A stretch of 64,000 nt of DNA, taken from positions 15,314,001 to 15,378,000 of the forward strand of contig OZ038526.1 in assembly GCA_964036665.1 (NCBI GenBank), written 5' to 3'. Origin of the DNA: Gordius sp. MW1. Its lineage: Eukaryota > Nematomorpha > Gordioida > Gordea > Gordiidae. The position numbers were made by a program, and so were the translations under genes. The notes under the pieces were generated by a model. It worked only from the letters and a program-made list of their open reading frames with translations. It had not been told where the DNA came from and did no database searches. Shown one piece after another: positions 1 to 11,900 of the stretch; position 1 is the first letter of the stretch, and every line of letters begins with the position of its first letter.

Positions 1-687
1 TCATCGGATGAATACGGTTCAAAGAAAAATATGTTAAAAATTTTGAGGTAAAAACATTTATTTTTTTCGATTCTATGTGAAAGAGCATGAAAAAATATAT
101 AAAAGTAATCCAATTTGAGAATCCTATTATCCTCGATTGACTTCCGAAAAGAGGTTTTAAGCTGCGAGAACTATCATTTTGACAAAAGACAACGTTTTAT
201 TGTTGCGATTAGTTTGTTGTATCGCAACGTGAGTGCTTAATTTTTGAAAACTGCTCTATGCGATCATGATTTCAAAGTAATAGTTTTTAGATTCTGATAA
301 ATTTTTACTTGGGATCATAGAAACCACGTCTGAAAACGACAACTTTCATCGGATGAATACGGTTCTAAGAAAAATATGTGAAATATTTTGAGGTAAAAAT
401 ATTTATTTTTTTCGATTCTCTGTGAAAGAGCATAAAAAAATATATAAAAGTAAGCCAATTTGAGAATCCTATTATCCTGGATTGACTTCCGAAAATAGGT
501 TTTAAGCTGGGAGAACTATCATTTTGACAAAAGACAACGTTTTATTGTTGCGATTAGTTTGTTGTATCGCAACGTGGCTTAATTTTTGAAAAATGCTCTA
601 TGCGATCATGATTTCAAAGTAATAGTTTTTAGATTCTGATAAATATTTACTTGGGATCATAGAAACCACGTGTGAAAACGCCAACTT

Positions 688-1029
688 TCATCGGATGAAT
701 ACGGTTCATAGAAAAATATGTGAAAAATTTTGAGGTAAATTTTTTTATTTTTTTCGATTCTATGTGAAAGAGCATGAAAAAATATATAAAAGTAAGCCAG
801 TTTGAGAATCCTATTATCGTCGATTGACTTCCGAAAAGAGGTTTTAAGCTGCGAGAACTATCATTTTGACAAAAGACAACGTTTTATTGTTGCGATTAGT
901 TTGTTGTATCGCAACGTGGCTTAATTTTTGAAAAATGCTCTATGCGATCATGATTTCAAAGTTTTAGTTTTTAGATTCTGATAAATTTTTACTTGGGATC
1001 ATAGAAACCACGTCTGAAAACGACAACTT
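688..1029 (+). repeat. Representative short monomer (342 bp)
   Basis: This is the short subtype. It carries GTGGCTTAA in place of GTGAGTGCTTAA, and in this copy CCAGTTTGAG and ATCGTCGATTG instead of CCAATTTGAG and ATCCTCGATTG. The preceding unit shows the linked variants GATAAATATTTACTTGGG and ACGTGTGAAAACGCCAAC at its end. Short units are interspersed with long ones throughout the left arm and persist only to about 38.9 kb in the right arm. They are useful as phase markers for the larger duplicated blocks. Confidence 0.88.
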
Positions 1030-1124
1030 TCATCGGATGAATACGGTTCAAAGAAAAATATGTGAAAAATTTTGAGGTAAAAATATTTATTTTTTTCAAT
1101 TCTATGTGAAAGAGCATAAAAAAA

Positions 1125-1134
1125 TATATAAAAG
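1125..1134 (+). promoter_or_regulatory. TATA-box-like motif, once per monomer (example)
   Basis: TATATAAAAG matches the eukaryotic TATA consensus and recurs once per monomer on the plus strand, so the array holds well over 150 copies. Variant copies exist: a shortened form near 4210 and 8670, and TTTATAAAGG near 22390, 28534 and 32621. No clear initiator was recognised 25-30 bp downstream. In DNA this AT-rich such a match is weak evidence, so promoter activity is only a possibility. Confidence 0.25.
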
Positions 1135-1230
1135 TAAGCCAATTTGAGAATCCTATTATCCTGGATTGACTTCCGAAAATAGGTTTTAAGCTGCGAGAAC
1201 TATCATTTTGACAAAAGACAACGTTTTATT

Positions 1231-1257
1231 GTTGCGATTAGTTTGTTGTATCGCAAC
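1231..1257. other. Conserved dyad in each monomer (example)
   Basis: A perfect 8-bp inverted repeat, GTTGCGAT, an 11-base loop, then ATCGCAAC. The same arrangement appears at the matching place in nearly every monomer. Rare broken copies include the right arm ATGGCAAC near 13953, GGAAC near 19096 and its duplicate near 25239, GCAAAG near 2971 and 7430, and a left-arm change GTTGTAAT near 58854. A third TGCGAT lies about 30 bp downstream. Such a dyad could be bound by a dimeric protein or form a hairpin; neither is shown. No sequence resembling the CENP-B box (TTCG....A..CGGG) was found in the monomer. Confidence 0.6.
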
Positions 1258-4200
1258 GTGAGTGCTTAATTTTTGAAAACTGCTCTATGCGATCATGATT
1301 TCAAAGTAATAGTTTTTAAATTCTGATAAATTTTTACTTGGGATCATAGAAACCACGTCTGAAAACGACAACTTTCATCGGATGAATACGGTTCAAAGAA
1401 AAATATGTGAAAAATATTGAGGTAAAAATATTTATTTTTTCGATTCTATGTGAAAGAGCATGAAAAAATATATAAAAGTAAGCCAATTTGAGAATCCTAT
1501 TATCCTCGATTGACTTCCGAAAATAGGTTTTAAGCTGCAAGAACTATCATTTTGATAAAAGACAACGTTTTATTGTTGCGATTAGTTTGTTGTATCGCAA
1601 CGTGAGTGCTTAATTTTTGAAAACTGCTCTATGCGATCATGATTTCAAAGTAATAGTTTTTAGATTCTGATAAATTTTTACTTGGGATCATAGAAACCAC
1701 GTCTGAAAACGACAACTTTCATCGGATGAATACGGTTCAAAGAAAAATATGTGAAATATTTTGAGGTAAAAACATTTATTTTTTTCGATTCTATGTGAAA
1801 GAGCATGAAATAATATATAAAAGTAAGCCAATTTGAGAATCCTATTATCCTGGATTGACTTCCGAAAATAGGTTTTAAGCTGCGAGAACTATCATTTTGA
1901 CAAAAGACAACGTTTTATTGTGGCGATAAGTTTGTTGTATCGCAACGTGAGTGCTTAATTTTTGAAAACTGCTCTATGCGATCATGATTTTAAAGTAATA
2001 GTTTTTAAATTCTGATAAATTTTTACTTGGGATCATAGAAACCACGTCTGAAAACGACAACTTTCATCGGATGAATACGGTTCAAAGAAAAATATGTGAC
2101 AAATTTTGAGGTAAAAATATTTATTTTTTTCGATTCTATGTGAAAGAGCATGAAAAAATATATAAAAGTAAGCCAATTTGAGAATCCTATTATCCTCGAT
2201 TGACTTCCGAAAAGAGGTTTTAAGCTGCGAGAACTATCATTTTGACAAAAGACAACGTTTTATTGTTGCGATTAGTTTGTTGTATCGCAACGTGAGTGCT
2301 TAATTTTTCAAAACTGCTCTATGCGATCATGATTTCAAAGTAATAGTTTTTAGATTCTGATAAATTTTTACTTGGGATCATAGAAACCACGTCTGAAAAC
2401 GACAACTTTCATAATACGGTTCAAAGTAAAATGTGTGAAAAATTTTGAGGCAAAAATATTTATTTTTTTTGATTCTATGTGAAAGAGCATAAAAAAATAT
2501 ATAAAAGTAAGCCAATTTGAGAATCCTATTATCCTCGATTGACTTCCGAAAAGAGGTTTTAAGCTGCGAGAACTATCATTTTGACAAAAGACAACGTTTT
2601 ATTGTTGCGATTAGTTTGTTGTATCGCAACGTGAGTGCTTAATTTTTGAAAAATGTACTATGCGATCATGATTTCAAAGTAATAGTTTTTAGATTCTGAT
2701 AAATTTTTACTTGGGATCATAGAAACCACGTCTGAAAACGACAACTTTCATCGGATGAATACGGTTAAAAGAAAAATATGTGAAAAATTTTGAGGTAAAA
2801 TTTTTTATTTTTTTCAATTCTAAGTGAAAGAGCATGAAAAAATATATAAAAGTAAGCCAATTTGAGAATCCCATATCCTCGATTGACTTCCGAAAAGAGG
2901 TTTTAAGCTGCGAGAACTATCATTTTGACAAAAGACAACGTCTTATTGTTGCGATTAGTTTGTTGTATCGCAAAGTGAGTGCTTAATTTTTGAAAACTGC
3001 TCTATGCGATCATGATTTCAAAGTAATAGTTTTTAGATTCTGATAAATTTTTACTTGGGATCATAGAAACCACGTCTGAAAACGACAACTTTCATCGGAT
3101 GAATACGGTTCAAAGAAAAATATGTGAAAAATTTTGAGGTAAAAATTTTAAATTTTTCTCGATTCTATGTGAAAGAGCATGAAAAAATATATAAAAGTAA
3201 GCCAGTTTGAGAATCCTATTATCGTCGATTGACTTCCGAAAAGAGGTTTTAAGCTGCGAGAACTATCATTTTGACAAAAGACAACGTTTTATTGTTGCGA
3301 TTAGTTTGTTGTATCGCAACGTGGCTTAATTTTTGAAAAATGTTCTATGCGATCATGATTTCAAAGTAATAGTTTTTAGATTCTGATAAATTTTTACTTG
3401 GGATCATAGAAACCACGTCTGAAAACGACAACTTTCATCGGATGAATACGGTTCAAAGAAAAATATGTGAAATATTTTGAGGTAAAAATATTTATTTTTT
3501 TCGATTCTCTGTGAAAGAGCATAAAAAAATATATAAAAGTAAGCCAATTTGAGAATCCTATTAACCTGGATTGACTTCCGAAAATAGGTTTTAAGCTGCG
3601 AGAACTATCATTTTGACAAAAGACAACGTTTTATTGTTGCGATTAGTTTGTTGTATCGCAACGTAGCTTAATTTTTGAAAAATGCTCTATGCGATCATGA
3701 TTTCAAAGTAATAGTTTTTAGATTCTGATAAATATTTACTTGGGATCATAGAAACCACGTGTGAAAACGCCAACTTTCATCGGATGAATACGGTTCAAAG
3801 AAAAATATGTGAAAAATTTTGAGGTAAAATTGTTTATTTTTTTCGATTCTATGTGAAAGAGCATGAAAAAATATATAAAAGTAATTCAATTTGAGAATCC
3901 TATTATCCTAAATTGACTTCCGAAAAGAGGTTTTAAGCTGCGAGAACTATCATTTTGACAAAAGACAACGTTTTATTGTTGCGATTAGTTTGTTGTATCG
4001 CAACGTGAGTGCTTAATTTTTGAAAACTGCTCTATGCGATCATGATTTCAAAGTAATAGTTTTTAGATTCTGATAAATTTTTACTTGGGATCATAGAAAC
4101 CACGTCTGAAAACGACAACTTTCATCGGATGAATACGGTTCAAAGAAAAATATGTGAAAAGTTTTGAGGTAAAAACATTTATTTTTTTCGATTCTATGTG

Positions 4201-4498
4201 AAAGAGCATGACAAATATAAAAGTAATTCAATTTGAGAATCCTATTATCCTCGATTGACTTCCGAAAAGAGGTTTTAAGCTGCGAGAACTATCATTTTGA
4301 CAAAAGACAACGTTTTATTGTTGCGATTAGTTTGTTGTATCGCAACGTGGCTTAATTTTTGAAAAATGCTCTATGCGATCATGATTTCAAAGTAATAGTT
4401 TTTAGATTCTGATAAATTTTTACTTGGGATCATAGAAACCACGTCTGAAAACGACAACTTTCATCGGATGAATACGGTTCAAAGAAAAATATGTGAAA

Positions 4499-5052
4499 AA
4501 TTTTGAGGTAAAAATATTTATTTTTTTCAATTCTATGTGAAAGAGCATAAAAAAATATATAAAAGTAAGCCAATTTGAGAATCCTATTATCCTGGATTGA
4601 CTTCCGAAAATAGGTTTTAAGCTGCGAGAACTATCATTTTGACAAAAGACAACGTTTTATTGTTGCGATTAGTTTGTTGTATCGCAACGTAGCTTAATTT
4701 TTGAAAAATGCTCTATGCGATCATGATTTCAAAGTAATAGTTTTTAGATTCTGATAAATATTTACTTGGGATCATAGAAACCACGTGTGAAAACGCCAAC
4801 TTTCATCGGATGAATACGGTTCAAAGAAAAATATGTGAAAAATTTTGAGGTAAAATTGTTTATGATTTCCAATCCAAGTGAAAGAGCATGAAAAAATATA
4901 TAAAAGTAATTCAATTTGAGAATCCTATTATCCTAAATTGACTTCCGAAAAGAGGTTTTAAGCTGCGAGAACTATCATTTTGACAAAAGACAACGTTTTA
5001 TTGTTGCGATTAGTTTGTTGTATCGCAACGTGAGTGCTTAATTTTTGAAAAC
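4499..5052 (+). repeat. Unmatched satellite spacer between block A copies
   Basis: Satellite sequence separating the two 3.9-kb copies. Its first part resembles monomers carrying TTTTTTTCAATTC and AATAGGTTTTAAGC. It also contains an aberrant stretch near 4858-4880, TTTATGATTTCCAATCCAAG, where other units have a T-tract followed by CGATTCTATG. Relatives of that change (TTTTTCCGAATCCATG) appear near 21675, 27818, 36362 and 39112. Confidence 0.7.
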
Positions 5053-8000
5053 TGCTCTATGCGATCATGATTTCAAAGTAATAGTTTTTAGATTCTGATA
5101 AATATTTACTTGGGATCATAGAAACCACGTGTGAAAACGCCAACTTTCATCGGATGAATACGGTTCATAGAAAAATATGTGAAAAATTTTGAGGTAAATT
5201 TTTTTATTTTTTTCGATTCTATGTGAAAGAGCATGAAAAAATATATAAAAGTAAGCCAGTTTGAGAATCCTATTATCGTCGATTGACTTCCGAAAAGAGG
5301 TTTTAAGCTGCGAGAACTATCATTTTGACAAAAGACAACGTTTTATTGTTGCGATTAGTTTGTTGTATCGCAACGTGGCTTAATTTTTGAAAAATGCTCT
5401 ATGCGATCATGATTTCAAAGTTTTAGTTTTTAGATTCTGATAAATTTTTACTTGGGATCATAGAAACCACGTCTGAAAACGACAACTTTCATCGGATGAA
5501 TACGGTTCAAAGAAAAATATGTGAAAAATTTTGAGGTAAAAATATTTATTTTTTTCAATTCTATGTGAAAGAGCATAAAAAAATATATAAAAGTAAGCCA
5601 ATTTGAGAATCCTATTATCCTGGATTGACTTCCGAAAATAGGTTTTAAGCTGCGAGAACTATCATTTTGACAAAAGACAACGTTTTATTGTTGCGATTAG
5701 TTTGTTGTATCGCAACGTGAGTGCTTAATTTTTGAAAACTGCTCTATGCGATCATGATTTCAAAGTAATAGTTTTTAAATTCTGATAAATTTTTACTTGG
5801 GATCATAGAAACCACGTCTGAAAACGACAACTTTCATCGGATGAATACGGTTCAAAGAAAAATATGTGAAAAATATTGAGGTAAAAATATTTATTTTTTC
5901 GATTCTATGTGAAAGAGCATGAAAAAATATATAAAAGTAAGCCAGTTTGAGAATCCTATTATCCTCGATTGACTTCCGAAAATAGGTTTTAAGCTGCAAG
6001 AACTATCATTTTGATAAAAGACAACGTTTTATTGTTGCGATTAGTTTGTTGTATCGCAACGTGAGTGCTTAATTTTTGAAAACTGCTCTATGCGATCATG
6101 ATTTCAAAGTAATAGTTTTTAGATTCTGATAAATTTTTACTTGGGATCATAGAAACCACGTCTGAAAACGACAACTTTCATCGGATGAATACGGTTCAAA
6201 GAAAAATATGTGAAATATTTTGAGGTAAAAACATTTATTTTTTTCGATTCTATGTGAAAGAGCATGAAATAATATATAAAAGTAAGCCAATTTGAGAATC
6301 CTATTATCCTGGATTGACTTCCGAAAATAGGTTTTAAGCTGCGAGAACTATCATTTTGACAAAAGACAACGTTTTATTGTGGCGATAAGTTTGTTGTATC
6401 GCAACGTGAGTGCTTAATTTTTGAAAACTGCTCTATGCGATCATGATTTTAAAGTAATAGTTTTTAAATTCTGATAAATTTTTACTTGGGATCATAGAAA
6501 CCACGTCTGAAAACGACAACTTTCATCGGATGAATACGGTTCAAAGAAAAATATGTGACAAATTTTGAGGTAAAAATATTTATTTTTTTCGATTCTATGT
6601 GAAAGAGCATGAAAAAATATATAAAAGTAAGCCAATTTGAGAATCCTATTATCCTCGATTGACTTCCGAAAAGAGGTTTTAAGCTGCGAGAACTATCATT
6701 TTGACAAAAGACAACGTTTTATTGTTGCGATTAGTTTGTTGTATCGCAACGTGAGTGCTTAATTTTTCAAAACTGCTCTATGCGATCATGATTTCAAAGT
6801 AATAGTTTTTAGATTCTGATAAATTTTTACTTGGGATCATAGAAACCACGTCTGAAAACGACAACTTTCATAATACGGTTCAAAGTAAAATGTGTGAAAA
6901 ATTTTGAGGCAAAAATATTTATTTTTTTTGATTCTATGTGAAAGAGCATAAAAAAATATATAAAAGTAAGCCAATTTGAGAATCCTATTATCCTCGATTG
7001 ACTTCCGAAAAGAGGTTTTAAGCTGCGAGAACTATCATTTTGACAAAAGACAACGTTTTATTGTTGCGATTAGTTTGTTGTATCGCAACGTGAGTGCTTA
7101 ATTTTTGAAAAATGTACTATGCGATCATGATTTCAAAGTAATAGTTTTTAGATTCTGATAAATTTTTACTTGGGATCATAGAAACCACGTCTGAAAACGA
7201 CAACTTTCATCGGATGAATACGGTTAAAAGAAAAATATGTGAAAAATTTTGAGGTAAAATTTTTTATTTTTTTCAATTCTATGTGAAAGAGCATGAAAAA
7301 ATATATAAAAGTAAGCCAATTTGAGAATCCCATATCCTCGATTGACTTCCGAAAAGAGGTTTTAAGCTGCGAGAACTATCATTTTGACAAAAGACAACGT
7401 CTTATTGTTGCGATTAGTTTGTTGTATCGCAAAGTGAGTGCTTAATTTTTGAAAACTGCTCTATGCGATCATGATTTCAAAGTAATAGTTTTTAGATTCT
7501 GATAAATTTTTACTTGGGATCATAGAAACCACGTCTGAAAACGACAACTTTCATCGGATGAATACGGTTCAAAGAAAAATATGTGAAAAATTTTGAGGTA
7601 AAAATTTTAAATTTTTCTCGATTCTATGTGAAAGAGCATGAAAAAATATATAAAAGTAAGCCAGTTTGAGAATCCTATTATCGTCGATTGACTTCCGAAA
7701 AGAGGTTTTAAGCTGCGAGAACTATCATTTTGACAAAAGACAACGTTTTATTGTTGCGATTAGTTTGTTGTATCGCAACGTGGCTTAATTTTTGAAAAAT
7801 GTTCTATGCGATCATGATTTCAAAGTAATAGTTTTTAGATTCTGATAAATTTTTACTTGGGATCATAGAAACCACGTCTGAAAACGACAACTTTCATCGG
7901 ATGAATACGGTTCAAAGAAAAATATGTGAAATATTTTGAGGTAAAAATATTTATTTTTTTCGATTCTCTGTGAAAGAGCATAAAAAAATATATAAAAGTA

Positions 8001-8957
8001 AGCCAATTTGAGAATCCTATTAACCTGGATTGACTTCCGAAAATAGGTTTTAAGCTGCGAGAACTATCATTTTGACAAAAGACAACGTTTTATTGTTGCG
8101 ATTAGTTTGTTGTATCGCAACGTAGCTTAATTTTTGAAAAATGCTCTATGCGATCATGATTTCAAAGTAATAGTTTTTAGATTCTGATAAATATTTACTT
8201 GGGATCATAGAAACCACGTGTGAAAACGCCAACTTTCATCGGATGAATACGGTTCAAAGAAAAATATGTGAAAAATTTTGAGGTAAAATTGTTTATTTTT
8301 TTCGATTCTATGTGAAAGAGCATGAAAAAATATATAAAAGTAATTCAATTTGAGAATCCTATTATCCTAAATTGACTTCCGAAAAGAGGTTTTAAGCTGC
8401 GAGAACTATCATTTTGACAAAAGACAACGTTTTATTGTTGCGATTAGTTTGTTGTATCGCAACGTGAGTGCTTAATTTTTGAAAACTGCTCTATGCGATC
8501 ATGATTTCAAAGTAATAGTTTTTAGATTCTGATAAATTTTTACTTGGGATCATAGAAACCACGTCTGAAAACGACAACTTTCATCGGATGAATACGGTTC
8601 AAAGAAAAATATGTGAAAAGTTTTGAGGTAAAAACATTTATTTTTTTCGATTCTATGTGAAAGAGCATGACAAATATAAAAGTAATTCAATTTGAGAATC
8701 CTATTATCCTCGATTGACTTCCGAAAAGAGGTTTTAAGCTGCGAGAACTATCATTTTGACAAAAGACAACGTTTTATTGTTGCGATTAGTTTGTTGTATC
8801 GCAACGTGGCTTAATTTTTGAAAAATGCTCTATGCGATCATGATTTCAAAGTAATAGTTTTTAGATTCTGATAAATTTTTACTTGGGATCATAGAAACCA
8901 CGTCTGAAAACGACAACTTTCATCGGATGAATACGGTTCAAAGAAAAATATGTGAAA
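5053..8957 (+). repeat. Duplicated block A, copy 2 (offset 4459 bp)
   Basis: Second copy of the 3.9-kb block that starts at 594. It matches base for base apart from isolated substitutions. The copies are not directly adjacent: 554 bp at 4499-5052 does not match the corresponding sequence before copy 1 or after copy 2. A simple single tandem duplication is therefore not enough; a later exchange or conversion in the spacer is likely. Confidence 0.88.
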
Positions 8958-11900
8958 TATTTTGAGGTAAAAATATTTATTTTTTTCGATTCTCTGTGAA
9001 AGAGCATGACAAAATATATAAAAGTAATTCAATTTGAGAATCCTATTATCCTCGATTGACTTCCGAAAAGAGGTTTTAAGCTGCGAGAACTATCATTTTG
9101 ACAAAAGACAACGTTTTATTGTTGCGATTAGTTTGTTGTATCGCAACGTGGCTTAATTTTTGAAAAATGCTCTATGCGATCATGATTTCAAAGTAATAGT
9201 TTTTAGATTCTGATAAATTTTTACTTGGGATCATAGAAACCACGTCTGAAAACGACAACTTTCATCGGATGAATACGGTTCAAAGAAAAATATGTGAAAT
9301 ATTTTGAGGTAAAAATATTTATTTTTTTCGATTCTCTGTGAAAGAGCATAAAAAAATATATAAAAGTAAGCCAATTTGAGAATCCTATTAACCTGGATTG
9401 ACTTCCGAAAATAGGTTTTAAGCTGCGAGAACTATCATTTTGACAAAAGACAACGTTTTATTGTTGCGATTAGTTTGTTGTATCGCAACGTGGCTTAATT
9501 TTTGAAAAATGCTCTATGCGATCATGATTTCAAAGTAATAGTTTTTAGATTCTGATAAATATTTACTTGGGATCATAGAAACCACGTGTGAAAACGCCAA
9601 CTATCATCGGATGAATACGGTTCAAAGAAAAATATGTGAAAAATTTTGAGGTAAAATTTTTTATTTTTTTCGATTCTATGTGAAAGAGCATGAAAAAATA
9701 TATAAAAGTAATTCAATTTGAGAATCCTATTATCCTCAATTGACTTCCGAAAAGAGGTTTTAAGCTGCGAGAACTATCATTTTGACAAAAGACAACGTTT
9801 TATTGTTGCGATTAGTTTGTTGTATCGCAACGTGAGTGCTTAAATTTTGAAAACTGCTCTATGCGATCATGATTTCAAAGTAATAGTTTTTAGATTCTGA
9901 TAAATTTTTACTTGGGATCATAGAAACCACGTCTGAAAACGACAACTTTCATCGGATGAATACGGTTCAAAGAAAAATATGTGAAAAGTTTTGAGGTAAA
10001 TTTTTTTATTTTTTTCGATTCTATGTGAAAGAGCATGACAAAATATATAAAAGTAATTAAATTTTAGAATCCTATTATCCTCGATTGACTTCCGAAAAGA
10101 GGTTTTAAGCTGCGAGAACTATCATTTTGACAAAAGACAACGTTTTATCGTTGCGATTAGTTTGTTGTATCGCAACGTGAGTGCTTAATTTTTGAAAACT
10201 GCTCTATGCGATCATGATTTCAAAGTAATAGTTTTTAGATTCTGATAAATTTTAACTTGGGATCATAGAAACCACGTCTGAAAACGACAACTTTCATCGG
10301 ATGAATACGGTTCAAAGAAAAATATGTGAAAAGTTTTGAGGTAAAAATATTTATTTTTTTCGATTCTATGTGAAAGAGCATGAAAAAATATATAAAAGTA
10401 AGCCAGTTTGAGAATCCTATTATCGTCGATTGACTTCCGAAAAGAGGTTTTAAGCTGCGAGAACTAATTTTGACAAAAGACAACGTTTTATTGTTGCGAT
10501 TAGTTTGTTGTATCGCAACGTGGCTTAATTTTTGAAAAATGCTCTATGCGATCATGATTTCAAAGTAATAGTTTTTAGATTCTGATAAATTTTTACTTGG
10601 GATCATAGAAACCACGTCTGAAAACGACAACTTTCATCGGATGAATACGGTTCAAAGAAAAATATGTGAAATATTTTGAGGTAAAAACATTTATTTTTTT
10701 CGATTCTATGTGAAAGAGCATGAAATAATATATAAAAGTAAGCCAATTTGAGAATCCTATTATCCTGGATTGACTTCCGAAAATAGGTTTTAAGCTGCGA
10801 GGACTATCATTTTGACAAAAGACAACGTTTTATTGTGGCGATTAGTTTGTTGTATCGCAACGTGAGTACTTAATTTTTGAAAACTGCTCTATGCGATCAT
10901 GATTTCAAAGTAATAGTTTTTAAATTCTGATAAATTTTTACTTGGGATCATAGAAACCACGTCTGAAAACGACAACTTTCATCGGATGAATACGGTTCAA
11001 AGAAAAATATGTGAAAAATTTTGAGGTAAAAATATTTATTTTTTCGATTCTATGTGAAAGAGCATGAAAAAATATATAAAAGTAAGCCAATTTGAGAATC
11101 CTATTATCCTCGATTGACTTCCGAAAATAGGTTTTAAGCTGCGAGAACTATCATTTTGACAAAAGACAACGTTTTATTGTTGCGATTAGTTTGTTGTATC
11201 GCAACGTGGCTTAATTTTTGAAAAATGCTCTATGCGATCATGATTTCAAAGTAATAGTTTTTAGATTCTGATAAATTTTTACTTGGGATCATAGAAACCA
11301 CGTCTGAAAACGACAACTTTCATCGGATGAATACGGTTCAAAGAAAAATATGTGAAAAATTTTGAGGTAAAAATATTTATTTTTTTCAATTCTATGTGAA
11401 AGAGCATAAAAAAATATATAAAAGTAAGCCAATTTGAGAATCCTATTATCCTGGATTGACTTCCGAAAATAGGTTTTAAGCTGCGAGAACTATCATTTTG
11501 ACAAAAGACAACGTTTTATTGTTGCGATTAGTTTGTTGTATCGCAACGTGAGTGCTTAATTTTTGAAAACTGCTCTATGCGATCATGATTTCAAAGTAAT
11601 AGTTTTTAAATTCTGATAAATTTTTACTTGGGATCATAGAAACCACGTCTGAAAACGACAACTTTCATCGGATGAATACGGTTCAAAGAAAAATATGTGA
11701 AAAATATTGAGGTAAAAATATTTATTTTTTCGATTCTATGTGAAAGAGCATGAAAAAATATATAAAAGTAAGCCAATTTGAGAATCCTATTATCCTCGAT
11801 TGACTTCCGAAAATAGGTTTTAAGCTGCGAGAACTATCATTTTGATAAAAGACAACGTTTTATTGTTGCGATTAGTTTGTTGTATCGCAACGTGAGTGCT

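Larger units (their letters stand above)
1030..1374 (+). repeat. Representative long monomer (345 bp)
   Basis: One full unit, given as a guide to the monomer. In order it holds the start TCATCGGATGAATACGG, a T-rich tract, a TATA-like TATATAAAAG at 1125-1134, an inverted repeat at 1231-1257, the long-type diagnostic GTGAGTGCTTAA directly after it, a third TGCGAT at 1288-1293 overlapping the palindrome ATCATGAT at 1292-1299, and the end GAAAACGACAACTT. A- and T-tracts are spread through the unit and could give intrinsic curvature. The region from the inverted repeat to GTGAGTG looks the most constant across copies. The T-rich stretch after GAGGTAAA is the most variable in length. Confidence 0.9.
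594..4498 (+). repeat. Duplicated block A, copy 1 (offset 4459 bp)
   Basis: This 3905-bp stretch recurs at an offset of 4459 bp (13 monomers). Shared private variants include the ATAATACGG deletion at about 2411/6870, GTGGCGATAAG at about 1920/6379, and the GACAAATATAAAAG deletion at about 4210/8669. Only isolated differences were seen, for example an A/G in CCAATTTG/CCAGTTTG near 1485/5944 and an A/T near 2823/7282. The left edge is fixed by AAATGCTC against AACTGCTC, and the right edge by GTGAAAAAT against GTGAAATAT. Confidence 0.88.

Noticed and set aside
1041-1060. Pol III internal promoter (ACGGTTCAAAG as a B-box)
   Set aside because: Only the GGTTCAA core matches. The closing CC and an upstream A-box at suitable spacing are absent.
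1334-1540. 68-codon open frame, minus strand, recurring with small changes at many monomers (also 5793, 10235, 22946, 43473, 59310 and others)
   Set aside because: It is a by-product of the satellite sequence: it appears at the monomer phase, breaks by frameshift or stop in most units, has no recognisable domain, and is rich in F, Y, K and I as expected for AT-rich DNA.
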